DNA from: Theionarchaea archaeon
GTDB lineage: Archaea > Methanobacteriota_B > Thermococci > Methanofastidiosales > SZ-28-30
Reading direction: 5' to 3'
Length of the DNA stretch: 64,000 nt
Assembly: GCA_018992685.1 (NCBI GenBank)
Contig: JACVGT010000007.1
Location: forward strand, 42,378 to 106,377
Position 1 is the first letter of the stretch. The number at the start of each line of letters is the position of its first letter. The translations under genes were made by a program, and so were the position numbers. The notes below the pieces were generated by a model. That model was not told where the DNA came from and made no database searches. It was given only the letters and a program-made list of their open reading frames with translations. Positions 1-8,517 of the stretch are shown piece by piece.

Positions 1-80
1 CAGGTAGCTGGAACAGTGATCTTTTGGAATTATGTAATTTATTTCTGAGAGCCCCGTTAATTCCCCGCTTACTGTAAAAC

Positions 81-88
81 TTATATAG
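81..88 (+). promoter_or_regulatory. TATA box of the STAND regulator
   Basis: TTATATAG lies about 24 bases before the ATG at 109, the spacing expected if transcription starts at the start codon. Confidence 0.6.
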
Positions 89-108
89 GTGCACTTACCT
101 TTTAAAGC

Positions 109-2682
109 ATGGAGATTCAGACGCAGGAACTCCTAAAGACACTTTCAAACAAGACCAACCTCGAGATCATAAACTTGTTGAGAAACGAACCATCCTATCC
201 CCGGAAAATATCTGAGATACTGGGAATGCAGGAAGGCTATATCTCGAGAATTCTCTCAAATCTCGAAAAAATGGGTATTTTGCGCAGTCAGTGGGCATAT
301 CGAGAACGTAATGTCAAGCTGTACTATGTTGACACAAAGGAGATCAGCATCGCCTTTGAACCTGAAGGCTTGAAGCTTCACGTGAAGACCAAAGGTGAGA
401 AAGAGGTATCTGTGTCTTATGATGCGTTCAAGTTTGAAATACCTGAACCGCATGGCTTCATCAATAGAAGAAAGGAGCTGCAGTTGATTGATACTCAACC
501 CATGGTCGTCATTGAAGGATTGGCGGGTATTGGAAAGACCTTCCTGGCTGCAGAGTATGCTCAGAACGTACAGCCAAGGGGGAAGAAGATCTTCTGGCAT
601 TCATTCACCGATATTGACTCCTTTCACTATGTTATCAACAAATTATCTGTATTCCTGAATAATGTGGGCCTTTCCAATCTTCTGGAGTATATAAAACAGG
701 AGGGTAGGGACAGCAGGGTACTGCTTTCCCTCTTCCAGCGGGGAATGACAGAGGACATGGTATTCTGTTTTGATGGGTTTCAGAAAGTGCAGGATTCTGA
801 ACTTGTCACCATGTTCAAACTGCTCAAAGACCCAGTTGCAAAAATTATTGTTACGTCCCGGGAACGTCCTTCCTTTGTTACAATATCCCGGAGTGATATT
901 ACAGAAATCAGGTTATCAGCTTTCACTGAAAAAGAAGCCAGAGAGCTCCTTCATTCCAGAGGTGTCATTCTGGGAGACAAAATGATGAAAAAGGCCCACA
1001 GAAAACTGGGAGGTCATCCTCTGATTCTGGACATGTTCTGTGAAGCAGCAAAAGAGAAGCAGCCAAACCTCGTTTTGGAAAACCTTCCTGGCCACCAGGT
1101 GGAAGATTATCTGTGGAGCGAAATCTTTCAGACCCTGTCAGAGGATGAACGGAAACTTGTGGAGTGCTTGTCCATGTTCAGAATACCTGCATCGGTCGAT
1201 ATCCTTAAGAAGGTGTACCAGGCTCCTGGGTTCTGGACCTGCCTGAAGGGACTGGAAAAACGCATGTTTATCAGGAGACAGAACGGCGGATACGTGCTCC
1301 CCTCTTCGATTGTGGAATTCACCTATCAGAGAGTCCCCGACAAGGAGGAACTGCATTCAGAAATCGCTGCCTTCTACAAATGCCAGGGCACTTCAGAGGG
1401 GCTCCTGGAATCTATGTATCATTTCCTGCAGGGTGAAAACCAGGATGAGGCTGCTCGTCTGGTAGCACAACCTCAAGATGTCGATTTGATAGAAAGGGGG
1501 TACCTGTCACCCTATCTGGACATTCTGAATGGGTTCAGGAAATCCAAGATATCCCCGGAGCTGTGGTGCTGTATCATGTGTGCCAAAGGTAGAATTCTGT
1601 CGTTGTATGGAGATTCCAAGAGTGCACTCCGGGCATTTGAGGAGATGCAGAAAACTGCTCAGACCATCCAGTCTGACAAGTACGACGCCCGGGCTCTACA
1701 TTGGATAGGAAACATCCATGCGTCAAAAGGAGACTGGAAGACAGCGCACATGTGTCTTGACACCAGCCTGTCCATACTGGAAAGACTCCAGGAGCATGAG
1801 GAAATGGTGGGTATCCATGCAGACATTGGATTGCTCTTGATGAAAGAGGGAGTATTTGAGAAAGCACTTTCTCATTTTCGGGCAGGAAAGGACATTGCCG
1901 AAAAGAGTGGGTTCATGTACGGCCTTTCACAGATGCTGCGAGGCATAGCAAATGTGTACTACTACCAGGATCAGTTCGACACAGCTCTGGAATTTCACAC
2001 GAAGAGTTTGACCCTGGCTGAAAAGGTGAGGGATGTGAGGGGCATTGCAGCAAACTACAACACGCTGGGATTGATTCACTTCTATAAGGGTGATCTTGAA
2101 AAGGCCATATCCTGCTTTAAGAGGACGCTTAATATATCAGAGAGGATTTCAGATATCAGAGATCAGATCATCTCGTGCGGAAACCTGGGGATGGTGTACG
2201 CAGAGGGAGGAGAGAGCGGCCTGGCACAGAACTATTATCAGAGAGCGTTGCATCTGGCAGAATCGCTGGAGGATCTATACTCCATTACCTATTTGAAAAT
2301 GAAAATGGCAAGTCTTCTCCTGGAGAAAAAAGAATTGGAGAAAGCTCGCGCTCTCTGCGAGGTGTGCGAGAACATGTTTTCCTTGTTGGGCAAGAGCCTT
2401 CATTACGGGGAGTTCTGCAGGATTTTTGCCATGGTATTGCAGCAGAGAGGGGAATGGGAAAAAGCGCAGGAACTCTACCTCAAAAGTATTGATGAGACCA
2501 GTGGATCACCTCTTGAACTGGGAAAGACCTATTTAGAGTTTGGACTTGGGATGAAGAGATATGGATCACTGGAAGAAGCTGAAGCGTGTTACGAGATGGC
2601 GCTTCAACTGTTTCAGCAAGTATCAGCAGAAAGAGAAAGAGAAAAAGCACAGGAGAAGTGGGGAGCTGACAATCGGGGTTAA
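109..2682 (+). CDS. wHTH-STAND ATPase-TPR signalling/regulatory protein
   Basis: An 857-residue three-part protein. Residues 1-80 form an ArsR-like winged helix (motif EILGMQEGYISRILSNLEKM). Residues about 118-125 carry FINRRKEL, the entry motif of STAND ATPases. Residues 137-144 are a Walker A loop (GLAGIGKT), followed by a Walker B-like stretch (MVFCFDGFQ, near 220) and a sensor-like IIVTSRERPS. Residues about 480-850 are degenerate tetratricopeptide repeats. Such proteins are nucleotide-dependent switches in which TPRs sense a partner and the winged helix binds DNA; the ligand here is unknown. A TATA-like TTATATAG at 81-88 sits about 24 bases before the ATG, so the mRNA is probably leaderless. 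It is a single-gene unit; the next gene converges on it. Confidence 0.85.
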   Translation: MEIQTQELLKTLSNKTNLEIINLLRNEPSYPRKISEILGMQEGYISRILSNLEKMGILRSQWAYRERNVKLYYVDTKEISIAFEPEGLKLHVKTKGEKEVSVSYDAFKFEIPEPHGFINRRKELQLIDTQPMVVIEGLAGIGKTFLAAEYAQNVQPRGKKIFWHSFTDIDSFHYVINKLSVFLNNVGLSNLLEYIKQEGRDSRVLLSLFQRGMTEDMVFCFDGFQKVQDSELVTMFKLLKDPVAKIIVTSRERPSFVTISRSDITEIRLSAFTEKEARELLHSRGVILGDKMMKKAHRKLGGHPLILDMFCEAAKEKQPNLVLENLPGHQVEDYLWSEIFQTLSEDERKLVECLSMFRIPASVDILKKVYQAPGFWTCLKGLEKRMFIRRQNGGYVLPSSIVEFTYQRVPDKEELHSEIAAFYKCQGTSEGLLESMYHFLQGENQDEAARLVAQPQDVDLIERGYLSPYLDILNGFRKSKISPELWCCIMCAKGRILSLYGDSKSALRAFEEMQKTAQTIQSDKYDARALHWIGNIHASKGDWKTAHMCLDTSLSILERLQEHEEMVGIHADIGLLLMKEGVFEKALSHFRAGKDIAEKSGFMYGLSQMLRGIANVYYYQDQFDTALEFHTKSLTLAEKVRDVRGIAANYNTLGLIHFYKGDLEKAISCFKRTLNISERISDIRDQIISCGNLGMVYAEGGESGLAQNYYQRALHLAESLEDLYSITYLKMKMASLLLEKKELEKARALCEVCENMFSLLGKSLHYGEFCRIFAMVLQQRGEWEKAQELYLKSIDETSGSPLELGKTYLEFGLGMKRYGSLEEAEACYEMALQLFQQVSAEREREKAQEKWGADNRG

Positions 2683-2848
2683 CCCGGCTGAATATTCACG
2701 GCACAGTGGTAGATTCTAAGAAAGGAGAGGAAGCAGTGCCACCTCCATATATTTCCCTCATAGCGCTCCAGAGATTGGTACCTGGCTGTTGTTTTAAGAA
2801 GAGTGTAACTTCAGAATTCTGGGAGTTCCACAGATATTCGACTTCAAT

Positions 2849-3682
2849 TCATGAGGTAACCAGCGATCTCACTGTCTCCAGGTTTTGCCTGTGTCCTCTG
2901 GTTGCATCCACAGGGGTTTCCAGTATGAGAGGAAGGTCCCTAATAGCGGGATGGTTCACAAACACTCTGAATCCCTCTTCCCCTATCTCGCCCAGTCCGA
3001 TGTGAGCATGTTCGTCTTTTCGGGAATTGAAAGGATACTTGGAATCATTCAGCTGTACGGCCCTGAGGTTGGAGATGCCGACAGTGCTGTCAACCTGGTT
3101 CATTGTTCTATCAAGTCCCTCTCTGGTTGTAATATCGTACCCTGCAGCAAATACGTGACAGGTATCCAGACAGATACCTGTTTCACAATTGATGAGATCT
3201 CTGAGGTGCTGCAGTTGCTGAAAGGTGTAACCCAGATCTGTTCCCTTTCCTGCAGTCGTCTCCAGCAGGATGATGACTTCCTCCATGTCAGGTTCGAGGT
3301 TGTTCAGGGAGGTGGCAATTTGCAGTAATCCCTTGTCTTCACCCTGCCCCAGATGAGATCCAGGATGAATTTTGATATATTCAATTCCCAGGGCTTTAGC
3401 TGCTGCAATTTCCTTCTCCATGGTCTCCATGGACTTCTTGTAGATATCCTCCTTGGGGGTGGCCAGATTCGTTAGATAGGACTCATGTATGAGAATAGGC
3501 CATATCTCCTTTTTCCTGTAGATCTCTTTGAATCTGGCTGCCTCTTCATCATCTAGTTCTGGAAACCGCCAAGTACGAGGAGAATGAGTGAAGATTTGCC
3601 CGCACGTACCTCCAATTTCCCGAATTTCATCAAATGCATGGGTTACCCCTCCTTGTATTGAGACGTGAGCTCCGATATTCAT
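2849..3682 (-). CDS. nfo: Endonuclease IV (AP endonuclease, TIM barrel)
   Basis: A 277-residue apurinic/apyrimidinic endonuclease that cleaves DNA 5' to abasic sites in base excision repair. It begins MNIGAHVSIQGG, the usual opening of the family, and carries metal-ligand motifs of the xylose isomerase-like barrel: ESYLTNLA, KIHPGSHLG, LLETTAGKG, CLDTCHVFAAGYD, LNDSK, HAHIGLGEIG and LILETP. The open frame extends 24 codons further upstream. I start at 3682 because the family begins there and a TATA-like element (TTATTTATGAG, 3702-3712) lies about 25 bases upstream, inside the longer frame. Divergent from deoC. Confidence 0.9.
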   Translation of the reverse strand: MNIGAHVSIQGGVTHAFDEIREIGGTCGQIFTHSPRTWRFPELDDEEAARFKEIYRKKEIWPILIHESYLTNLATPKEDIYKKSMETMEKEIAAAKALGIEYIKIHPGSHLGQGEDKGLLQIATSLNNLEPDMEEVIILLETTAGKGTDLGYTFQQLQHLRDLINCETGICLDTCHVFAAGYDITTREGLDRTMNQVDSTVGISNLRAVQLNDSKYPFNSRKDEHAHIGLGEIGEEGFRVFVNHPAIRDLPLILETPVDATRGHRQNLETVRSLVTS

Positions 3683-3701
3683 GTGTAAGAAAGGTTCGAC
3701 A

Positions 3702-3712
3702 CTCATAAATAA
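3702..3712 (-). promoter_or_regulatory. TATA box of endonuclease IV
   Basis: TTATTTATGAG on the minus strand, centred about 25 bases before the ATG at 3682. It decides the short start. Confidence 0.5.
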
Positions 3713-3796
3713 GTTCCCATGGCGACACGGTACGCTAGTATGGCGAAAGTCCACAGATTTTTAAACAAGGTCTTCCAAAGGAAAGAGAGGGATTTC

Positions 3797-4465
3797 ATGA
3801 AAATGTCCAAGAAGGACCTGGCAAAAGTGATAGATCACACGCTGCTGGCTTCTACGGCAACGCAGGAACAGATTACAGTACTCTGTGAGGAGGGAAAAGA
3901 ACACGGATTTGCTTCTGTGTGCGTCAACAGTTGCTGGGTGTCTCTGTGCAAGAGTCTTCTCGAGAATTGTGAGGTAAAGGTATGCAGCGTTGTGGGGTTC
4001 CCCCTGGGCGCCATGGCTACCCCGGCCAAAGCATATGAAGCAGAAAGAGCGGTAAAGGATGGAGCCGATGAAATCGACATGGTTATGAATGTTGGGAAAT
4101 TTCTATCTGGGACTCCTGGGGATCTGATCTATGTCAAGAGTGATATCAAGGCTGTGGTAGAGGCTGCTTCAGGAAACCCTGTGAAAGTTATTCTGGAAAC
4201 TGGCCACCTATCAGATGAGCAGGTGGCGATGGCATGCAGGATCGCACAGGAAGCAGGAGCTCATTTTGTTAAAACGTCTACGGGATTTGGGCCTCCATTT
4301 GAGATGAAACATGTCACTTTGATGAGGAAAGCGGTGGGCGATACCATGGGTGTGAAGGCAGCAGGGGGCATAAAAACATATGAGAAGGCAGTGGAAGTCA
4401 TTCAGGCTGGAGCAAGCAGGATCGGAGCCAGCGCAGGAGTGGCTATTGTGAAGGCTGCTCTGTAG
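3797..4465 (+). CDS. deoC: Deoxyribose-phosphate aldolase
   Basis: A 222-residue class I aldolase that splits 2-deoxyribose 5-phosphate into glyceraldehyde 3-phosphate and acetaldehyde, the last step of deoxynucleoside breakdown. Visible motifs are VIDHTLL at the N terminus, GADEIDMVMNVG (with the conserved Asp), HFVKTSTGF (Schiff-base Lys) and VKAAGGIK (second active-site Lys). The frame is open 26 codons further upstream. I chose the ATG at 3797 because it gives the normal family length and follows a TTTTTAAAC box (about 3757-3765) and a GA-rich leader. The phosphohexomutase-family gene starts 9 bases after its stop, so the two are probably cotranscribed. A nucleoside importer lies a few kb away. 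Confidence 0.93.
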   Translation: MKMSKKDLAKVIDHTLLASTATQEQITVLCEEGKEHGFASVCVNSCWVSLCKSLLENCEVKVCSVVGFPLGAMATPAKAYEAERAVKDGADEIDMVMNVGKFLSGTPGDLIYVKSDIKAVVEAASGNPVKVILETGHLSDEQVAMACRIAQEAGAHFVKTSTGFGPPFEMKHVTLMRKAVGDTMGVKAAGGIKTYEKAVEVIQAGASRIGASAGVAIVKAAL

Positions 4466-4474
4466 GGTGGAGTC

Positions 4475-5860
4475 ATGAGAGGGCTTTTTGGGACCTCTGG
4501 GGTGCGTGGGCATACAACCAGTGAAATCACCCCACAACTGGCCATGGACATTGGAGGTGCAGTGGGTGCACTGATTGGAAGAGGAAAGAAGGCGTGCACA
4601 GGAAGAGATACGCGTTTCGGCTCACACATGCTGGAGCTGGCCGCACGTTCTGGATTGATGTCCCAGGGAATTGATGTCACAGAATGTGGTGTGGTTCCCA
4701 CTCCCGTCCTAGCTCACATGGTGAGAGAAGAAGCCGATTGCGGTATCATGATAACAGGGTCGCACCTCCCCCCAGACATGGTGGGAATTATACCCTTGTT
4801 GGAAGATGGGGCATATCTGCCTGATCAACAGGCCAGACTTGTGGAGGAGAGCATTTTACACCGGACATTTCATAAAACCAGAGTTGGAAATATGGGACTT
4901 GGTGGGCTGTATGAGGTGGCAGATTCTCTTTCCCGGTATAAAGAGAGACTCCTTTCTATGGTTGATGAAGATTCTATTGCTAAGAATGGATTTAAAGTGG
5001 CTGTTGACCCTGTAAATGGCACTGCCTGTGCGTTCCTGGCTGACATTCTAGGTTCCCTTGGATGTGAGGTTTCTGAAATAAATGGAGAACCTTCTGGAAT
5101 TCCAGGCCGATCTCCTGAGCCCCGAGCCTCTACGCTCACCGATCTCTGTGCACTGGTAAAGGAGAGTTCATTTGACCTCGGTGTTGGATTGGATACAGAT
5201 GCAGACCGTGTGGTCTTTGTCGATGAAAAGGGAACCCCTGTATCAGAGGATGTCATGGGAGTGATTTTTGCAGACCATGTCTTTCATGAACAGAAGGGGA
5301 TTCTTGTGACCCCAGTCAATTCGTCAGGTATTGTGGAATGGTTTGCCAGAACCAGAGATGTGAAGGTGGAATACTGCAAAATCGGGCAGCCTGCTACTGT
5401 GGAGGCTATAAGAAAGACTGGTGCAGCTTACAGCTATGAGGAATCAGGTAAATACTACTTTGCTGAAGAAGTGAACTGGTGTGACGGACTGCTGGCCACC
5501 CTGAAACTCCTGGAGATCCTTTCTCTCAATGATTCTACACTATCTCAGCTGGTGAATAGATACCCCCGGTTTTACCAGGTCAAACAGACTGTTGACCTTC
5601 TTCCGGAGAAGAAAGATGCAATCATGTCTCTTATCGAGAACCGTGTGCAGCAGGTTTTGGGAGACAACCAATCACGGATCGTAGAGATTGACGGTTACAA
5701 ACTGGTTTACCCTGATGATTCTTGGCTACTCTTGAGAGGGTCTGGTACGGAGCCAGTGCTCAGGATTTACTCTGACTCTCCAAACAGGAAAAGAGCTGAA
5801 ACCCTGGTGAAGAGAGGAATAACCCTTGTTAATAAAATCATGAACTCAAAGCTCGTCTGA
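4475..5860 (+). CDS. Phosphohexomutase-family protein (phosphoglucosamine mutase or phosphopentomutase)
   Basis: A 461-residue alpha-D-phosphohexomutase. It opens with LFGTSGVRG. The phosphoserine loop is ITGSHLPPDMVG, a variant of the usual TASHNP with the Ser and His kept. The metal loop is GLDTDADRVVFVDEKG, the sugar loop is EESGKYYF (usual form GEESGG), and the phosphate-binding loop is RGSGTEPVLRIY. The substrate cannot be read from sequence. Archaeal members act as phosphoglucosamine/phosphomanno-mutases, and one Thermococcus member acts as a phosphopentomutase with DeoC. The tight linkage to deoC (9-base gap, GGTGG before the ATG) makes phosphopentomutase a reasonable inference. Confidence 0.88.
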   Translation: MRGLFGTSGVRGHTTSEITPQLAMDIGGAVGALIGRGKKACTGRDTRFGSHMLELAARSGLMSQGIDVTECGVVPTPVLAHMVREEADCGIMITGSHLPPDMVGIIPLLEDGAYLPDQQARLVEESILHRTFHKTRVGNMGLGGLYEVADSLSRYKERLLSMVDEDSIAKNGFKVAVDPVNGTACAFLADILGSLGCEVSEINGEPSGIPGRSPEPRASTLTDLCALVKESSFDLGVGLDTDADRVVFVDEKGTPVSEDVMGVIFADHVFHEQKGILVTPVNSSGIVEWFARTRDVKVEYCKIGQPATVEAIRKTGAAYSYEESGKYYFAEEVNWCDGLLATLKLLEILSLNDSTLSQLVNRYPRFYQVKQTVDLLPEKKDAIMSLIENRVQQVLGDNQSRIVEIDGYKLVYPDDSWLLLRGSGTEPVLRIYSDSPNRKRAETLVKRGITLVNKIMNSKLV

Positions 5861-6115
5861 TTCTTGCTATTGACTACGCAAGTCCTGTTAAGTACGACTT
5901 CGCTCCATGTCTCGCCACGAAATGCCACAATACCCCTTCTTTCGGGATTCCCTGGGAATAGAAGTGGTCATTCCTTCTTGACCTTCTGCATTGCTGAAAC
6001 GTCTCCCGTGGTGACTAGTTGTCTCAAGAACCATCTGGAAAGGAGCTATCAGCGTCTTGTCGTGTCCTGGAACTGAACGCCTCGTTCAACGCCCAGGCCT
6101 TTTTCTACTCCGATA
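5861..6115. other. Intergenic stretch, no gene seen
   Basis: About 255 bases between the convergent mutase and small membrane protein genes. Short open frames here have no promoter or ribosome binding site. Confidence 0.4.
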
Positions 6116-6310
6116 TCATGGATTTCTACACTTGTACTTCCTGTACAATCCGTATCCCACCAGAAGAGGAGCTCCCACAATGCAAACAGGGCATACTGCG
6201 CTTGCAGCCACTCCAGCTACCGCGACTGCGGTCAACCCCCCACCAGCTGCCAGATAGAGAGTTCCATCATCAGTAGGATCTTTCTTTTTTTCGAGCGATT
6301 CAGCTTCCAT
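6116..6310 (-). CDS. Small membrane protein (64 residues)
   Basis: A 64-residue protein of unknown function. A charged N terminus (MEAESLEKKKDPTDDG) is followed by a Gly/Ala/Val-rich hydrophobic stretch (about residues 18-55) that can form one or two membrane segments around a CPVC pair, and a basic tail (LYRKYKCRNP). Support for a real gene is a TATA-like ACTTAAAAAC at 6331-6340, about 26 bases before the ATG, matching the spacing of other genes here. The two cysteines could bind metal or form a disulphide; this is a guess. Confidence 0.5.
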   Translation of the reverse strand: MEAESLEKKKDPTDDGTLYLAAGGGLTAVAVAGVAASAVCPVCIVGAPLLVGYGLYRKYKCRNP

Positions 6311-6527
6311 CTTTGTCTTTTTTTAAGCTGGTTTTTAAGTATTTCCCGAGAACGTCTGGAATAAACGAAAATTAGATATAGTCTCATATAATCTTTATAA
6401 TATGTCTATAAGGGCAGATACTCTGAGTCGGCAGAGGCGACCAAGAGGGCTACAGGGTTTGTCGCAGGACAGGCCTTATCACACCCGCTACCTAATCCAC
6501 ATTTTCAACGAGAAGAACAAAACGGAT
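6311..6527. other. Short intergenic region
   Basis: Contains the promoter of the small membrane protein (6331-6340) and an AT-rich patch at about 6375-6400. Nothing else is supported. Confidence 0.4.
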
Positions 6528-7448
6528 CTATTTCTTTCCCTTCTCGTAGTGTTTCCCAAGAGCTGCCGGTGGTACAGCTCTCTTCACTGCTCCAGCCAAG
6601 ACCAGAATAGTCAGAACATAGGGAATCATCTGAATGAACTGATTGGCAGCCACTGTCCCCTGCAATTTCATTTGCAGAGCATCAGTAAAACTGAAGAGAA
6701 GACTTGCTCCAAAGGCTCCTGCAGGGTTCCATTTGCCAAAGATGTTCGCCGCCAGAGCGATGAATCCTCTCCCTGCAGACATGTTTTGGCTGAACAGGTT
6801 CAACCATCCCAGGGACAGGTAGGCACCCCCCAACCCCGATAGCATGCCGCTGGCTGTTACAGATAAATACTGAATCCGGTGCACGTTGATTCCCACGGTA
6901 TCTGCAGCCTCTGGGTGCTCACCTACTGCCCTAATTCTCAATCCCAGAGGAGTCCTAAACATGATGACCCAGGCAGCAACAACAATCACAATCATGATGT
7001 ATACCAGAGGGTTTTGCTGGTCAAAGATATCCTTGAGGTAGGGAATGTCTCTGATCAGTGGGATGGACAAGGGCTTCAATCCGGAAACAGGGTCTGACGC
7101 TCCCCTATTTCCCCAGATGATCTGGAGCAACAGCGTGGTAAGCCCAAGAGAAAGAATATTCACTCCCACTCCACTGACGACCTGATTTGCTTTGAACTGG
7201 ATACATAGTACCGCATGCAGCAATCCAAAGGCCCCGCCTGCCAGGACTGCGCACAGCACACCGATCCAGGGATTTCCCAGAAAATGTGTGCCCACTACAC
7301 CAGCAAAAGCACCCATCAGGATCATGCCTTCCAGTCCGATATTAATGATACCACTGCGTTCTGAGTACGCGCCCCCGATGGAGGCCAGGGCAATAGGGGG
7401 AGATATCCTTAAGGTTGCACCCAGCAGTATGGCAATACTAGAAAGCAT
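6528..7448 (-). CDS. BMP-family nucleoside ABC transporter, permease 2
   Basis: A 306-residue polytopic membrane protein of the branched-chain/BMP permease family (NupQ/YufQ-like). Telling motifs are APPIALASIGGAYSERSG-like (here SPPIALASIGGAYSERSG), INIGLEGMILMGAF and FRTPLGLRIRAVGEHPEAAD, the cytoplasmic coupling loop. The ATG at 7448 is preceded by AAGGAGGG, a strong ribosome binding site. It overlaps the end of the permease 1 gene by 11 bases, so the two are translationally coupled. It forms the membrane channel with the other permease and the ATPase. The likely substrate is nucleosides, inferred from the family and from the nearby deoC. Confidence 0.88.
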   Translation of the reverse strand: MLSSIAILLGATLRISPPIALASIGGAYSERSGIINIGLEGMILMGAFAGVVGTHFLGNPWIGVLCAVLAGGAFGLLHAVLCIQFKANQVVSGVGVNILSLGLTTLLLQIIWGNRGASDPVSGLKPLSIPLIRDIPYLKDIFDQQNPLVYIMIVIVVAAWVIMFRTPLGLRIRAVGEHPEAADTVGINVHRIQYLSVTASGMLSGLGGAYLSLGWLNLFSQNMSAGRGFIALAANIFGKWNPAGAFGASLLFSFTDALQMKLQGTVAANQFIQMIPYVLTILVLAGAVKRAVPPAALGKHYEKGKK

Positions 7449-8517
7449 TGGCAATCCCTCCTTTCCTGATTTTCTTGAAGATTCTGAACATTTCAGGAGC
7501 TGCCACAAACAGTATCACGATACCCTGGATCACCACCACCAGATCTGTGGGGACATTGGTCATCTGTTTCATGACCATCCCTCCGTTCCGCAGAGCACCA
7601 AACAGCAAAGCACCCAGTACTACTCCCACAGGATGGTTTCTCCCCAGAACAGCAACAGCGATCCCGTCAAATCCGTACCCCGGGGAGAATCCGAAAATAA
7701 ACCGTTTGTGCAGTCCCAGTACCTCGCCTGATCCACCCAGTCCTGCCAGCATTCCTGATATGAACATCGATATGATAATGCTTTTCTGGACACTTATCCC
7801 CCCGTATTCTGCAGCTGTGGGGTTGAGTCCTACTGCTCTGATTTCGTATCCCAGGGTAGTCCTATACAGAATATAGTACGTGACACCGACGCAAATGAGA
7901 GCCACGATTATGGCTGCTGATAACTGGGTGGAGGGTACCAACCGTGGAAGCTGGGCTGATGGTGTAACAACATCAGTCTGAGCAATCCATCCTTCAGCCT
8001 TCAAAGGATAGTTGGCCAGATAGTTGCACAGGAGCACACCGATGTAATTCATCATAATGGTGGTAATCACTTCATGGGCACCCACCCTGGCTTTCAACAC
8101 ACTGGGCACCAGAGACCATGCACCACCTGCAAGGGCCCCGGCTCCCAGGGCCAAAGGAATGTGAAAGAACCAGGGAAGCCAGGCAAAGTTGATCCCTACC
8201 ACGGCAGCAGTAATGGCCCCAACGTACAGTTGTCCCTCACCACCAATGTTGAATAACCCACATCGAAAGGCGAAGGCCACGGTCAGCCCTGTAAAGATGA
8301 GGGGTGTTGCCCTTGTGAGGGTCTGGGCAAAATCATACGTACTGCCGAATGCACCTTCGTACAGTGCCTTGTATGCCTCAAGAGGCGATGAGCCTGCAAG
8401 ATATACAATCACTGCTCCCACCAAAAGGGCAGCAATAACAGCAATGATTGAGATAAAAATGTCCATCAGACTTTCTTTTTGAATAACCTGAGTTATTTTT
8501 ATTAATCGTGGATTCAT
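7438..8517 (-). CDS. BMP-family nucleoside ABC transporter, permease 1
   Basis: A 359-residue permease (NupP/YufP-like) with about eight to ten membrane segments. FRCGLFNIGGEGQLYVGAI and RTTLGYEIRAVGLNPTAAEYGG (the ABC coupling loop) are hallmark motifs. The start ATG at 8517 overlaps the stop of the ATPase gene (ATGA), and its own end overlaps permease 2. The three genes form one operon in the order ATPase, permease, permease, as in bacterial nucleoside/BMP importers. Confidence 0.88.
   Translation of the reverse strand: MNPRLIKITQVIQKESLMDIFISIIAVIAALLVGAVIVYLAGSSPLEAYKALYEGAFGSTYDFAQTLTRATPLIFTGLTVAFAFRCGLFNIGGEGQLYVGAITAAVVGINFAWLPWFFHIPLALGAGALAGGAWSLVPSVLKARVGAHEVITTIMMNYIGVLLCNYLANYPLKAEGWIAQTDVVTPSAQLPRLVPSTQLSAAIIVALICVGVTYYILYRTTLGYEIRAVGLNPTAAEYGGISVQKSIIISMFISGMLAGLGGSGEVLGLHKRFIFGFSPGYGFDGIAVAVLGRNHPVGVVLGALLFGALRNGGMVMKQMTNVPTDLVVVIQGIVILFVAAPEMFRIFKKIRKGGIANAF

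Noticed and set aside
6402-6842. 146-codon plus-strand frame
   Set aside because: It is antisense to the permease gene, whose protein is clearly conserved.
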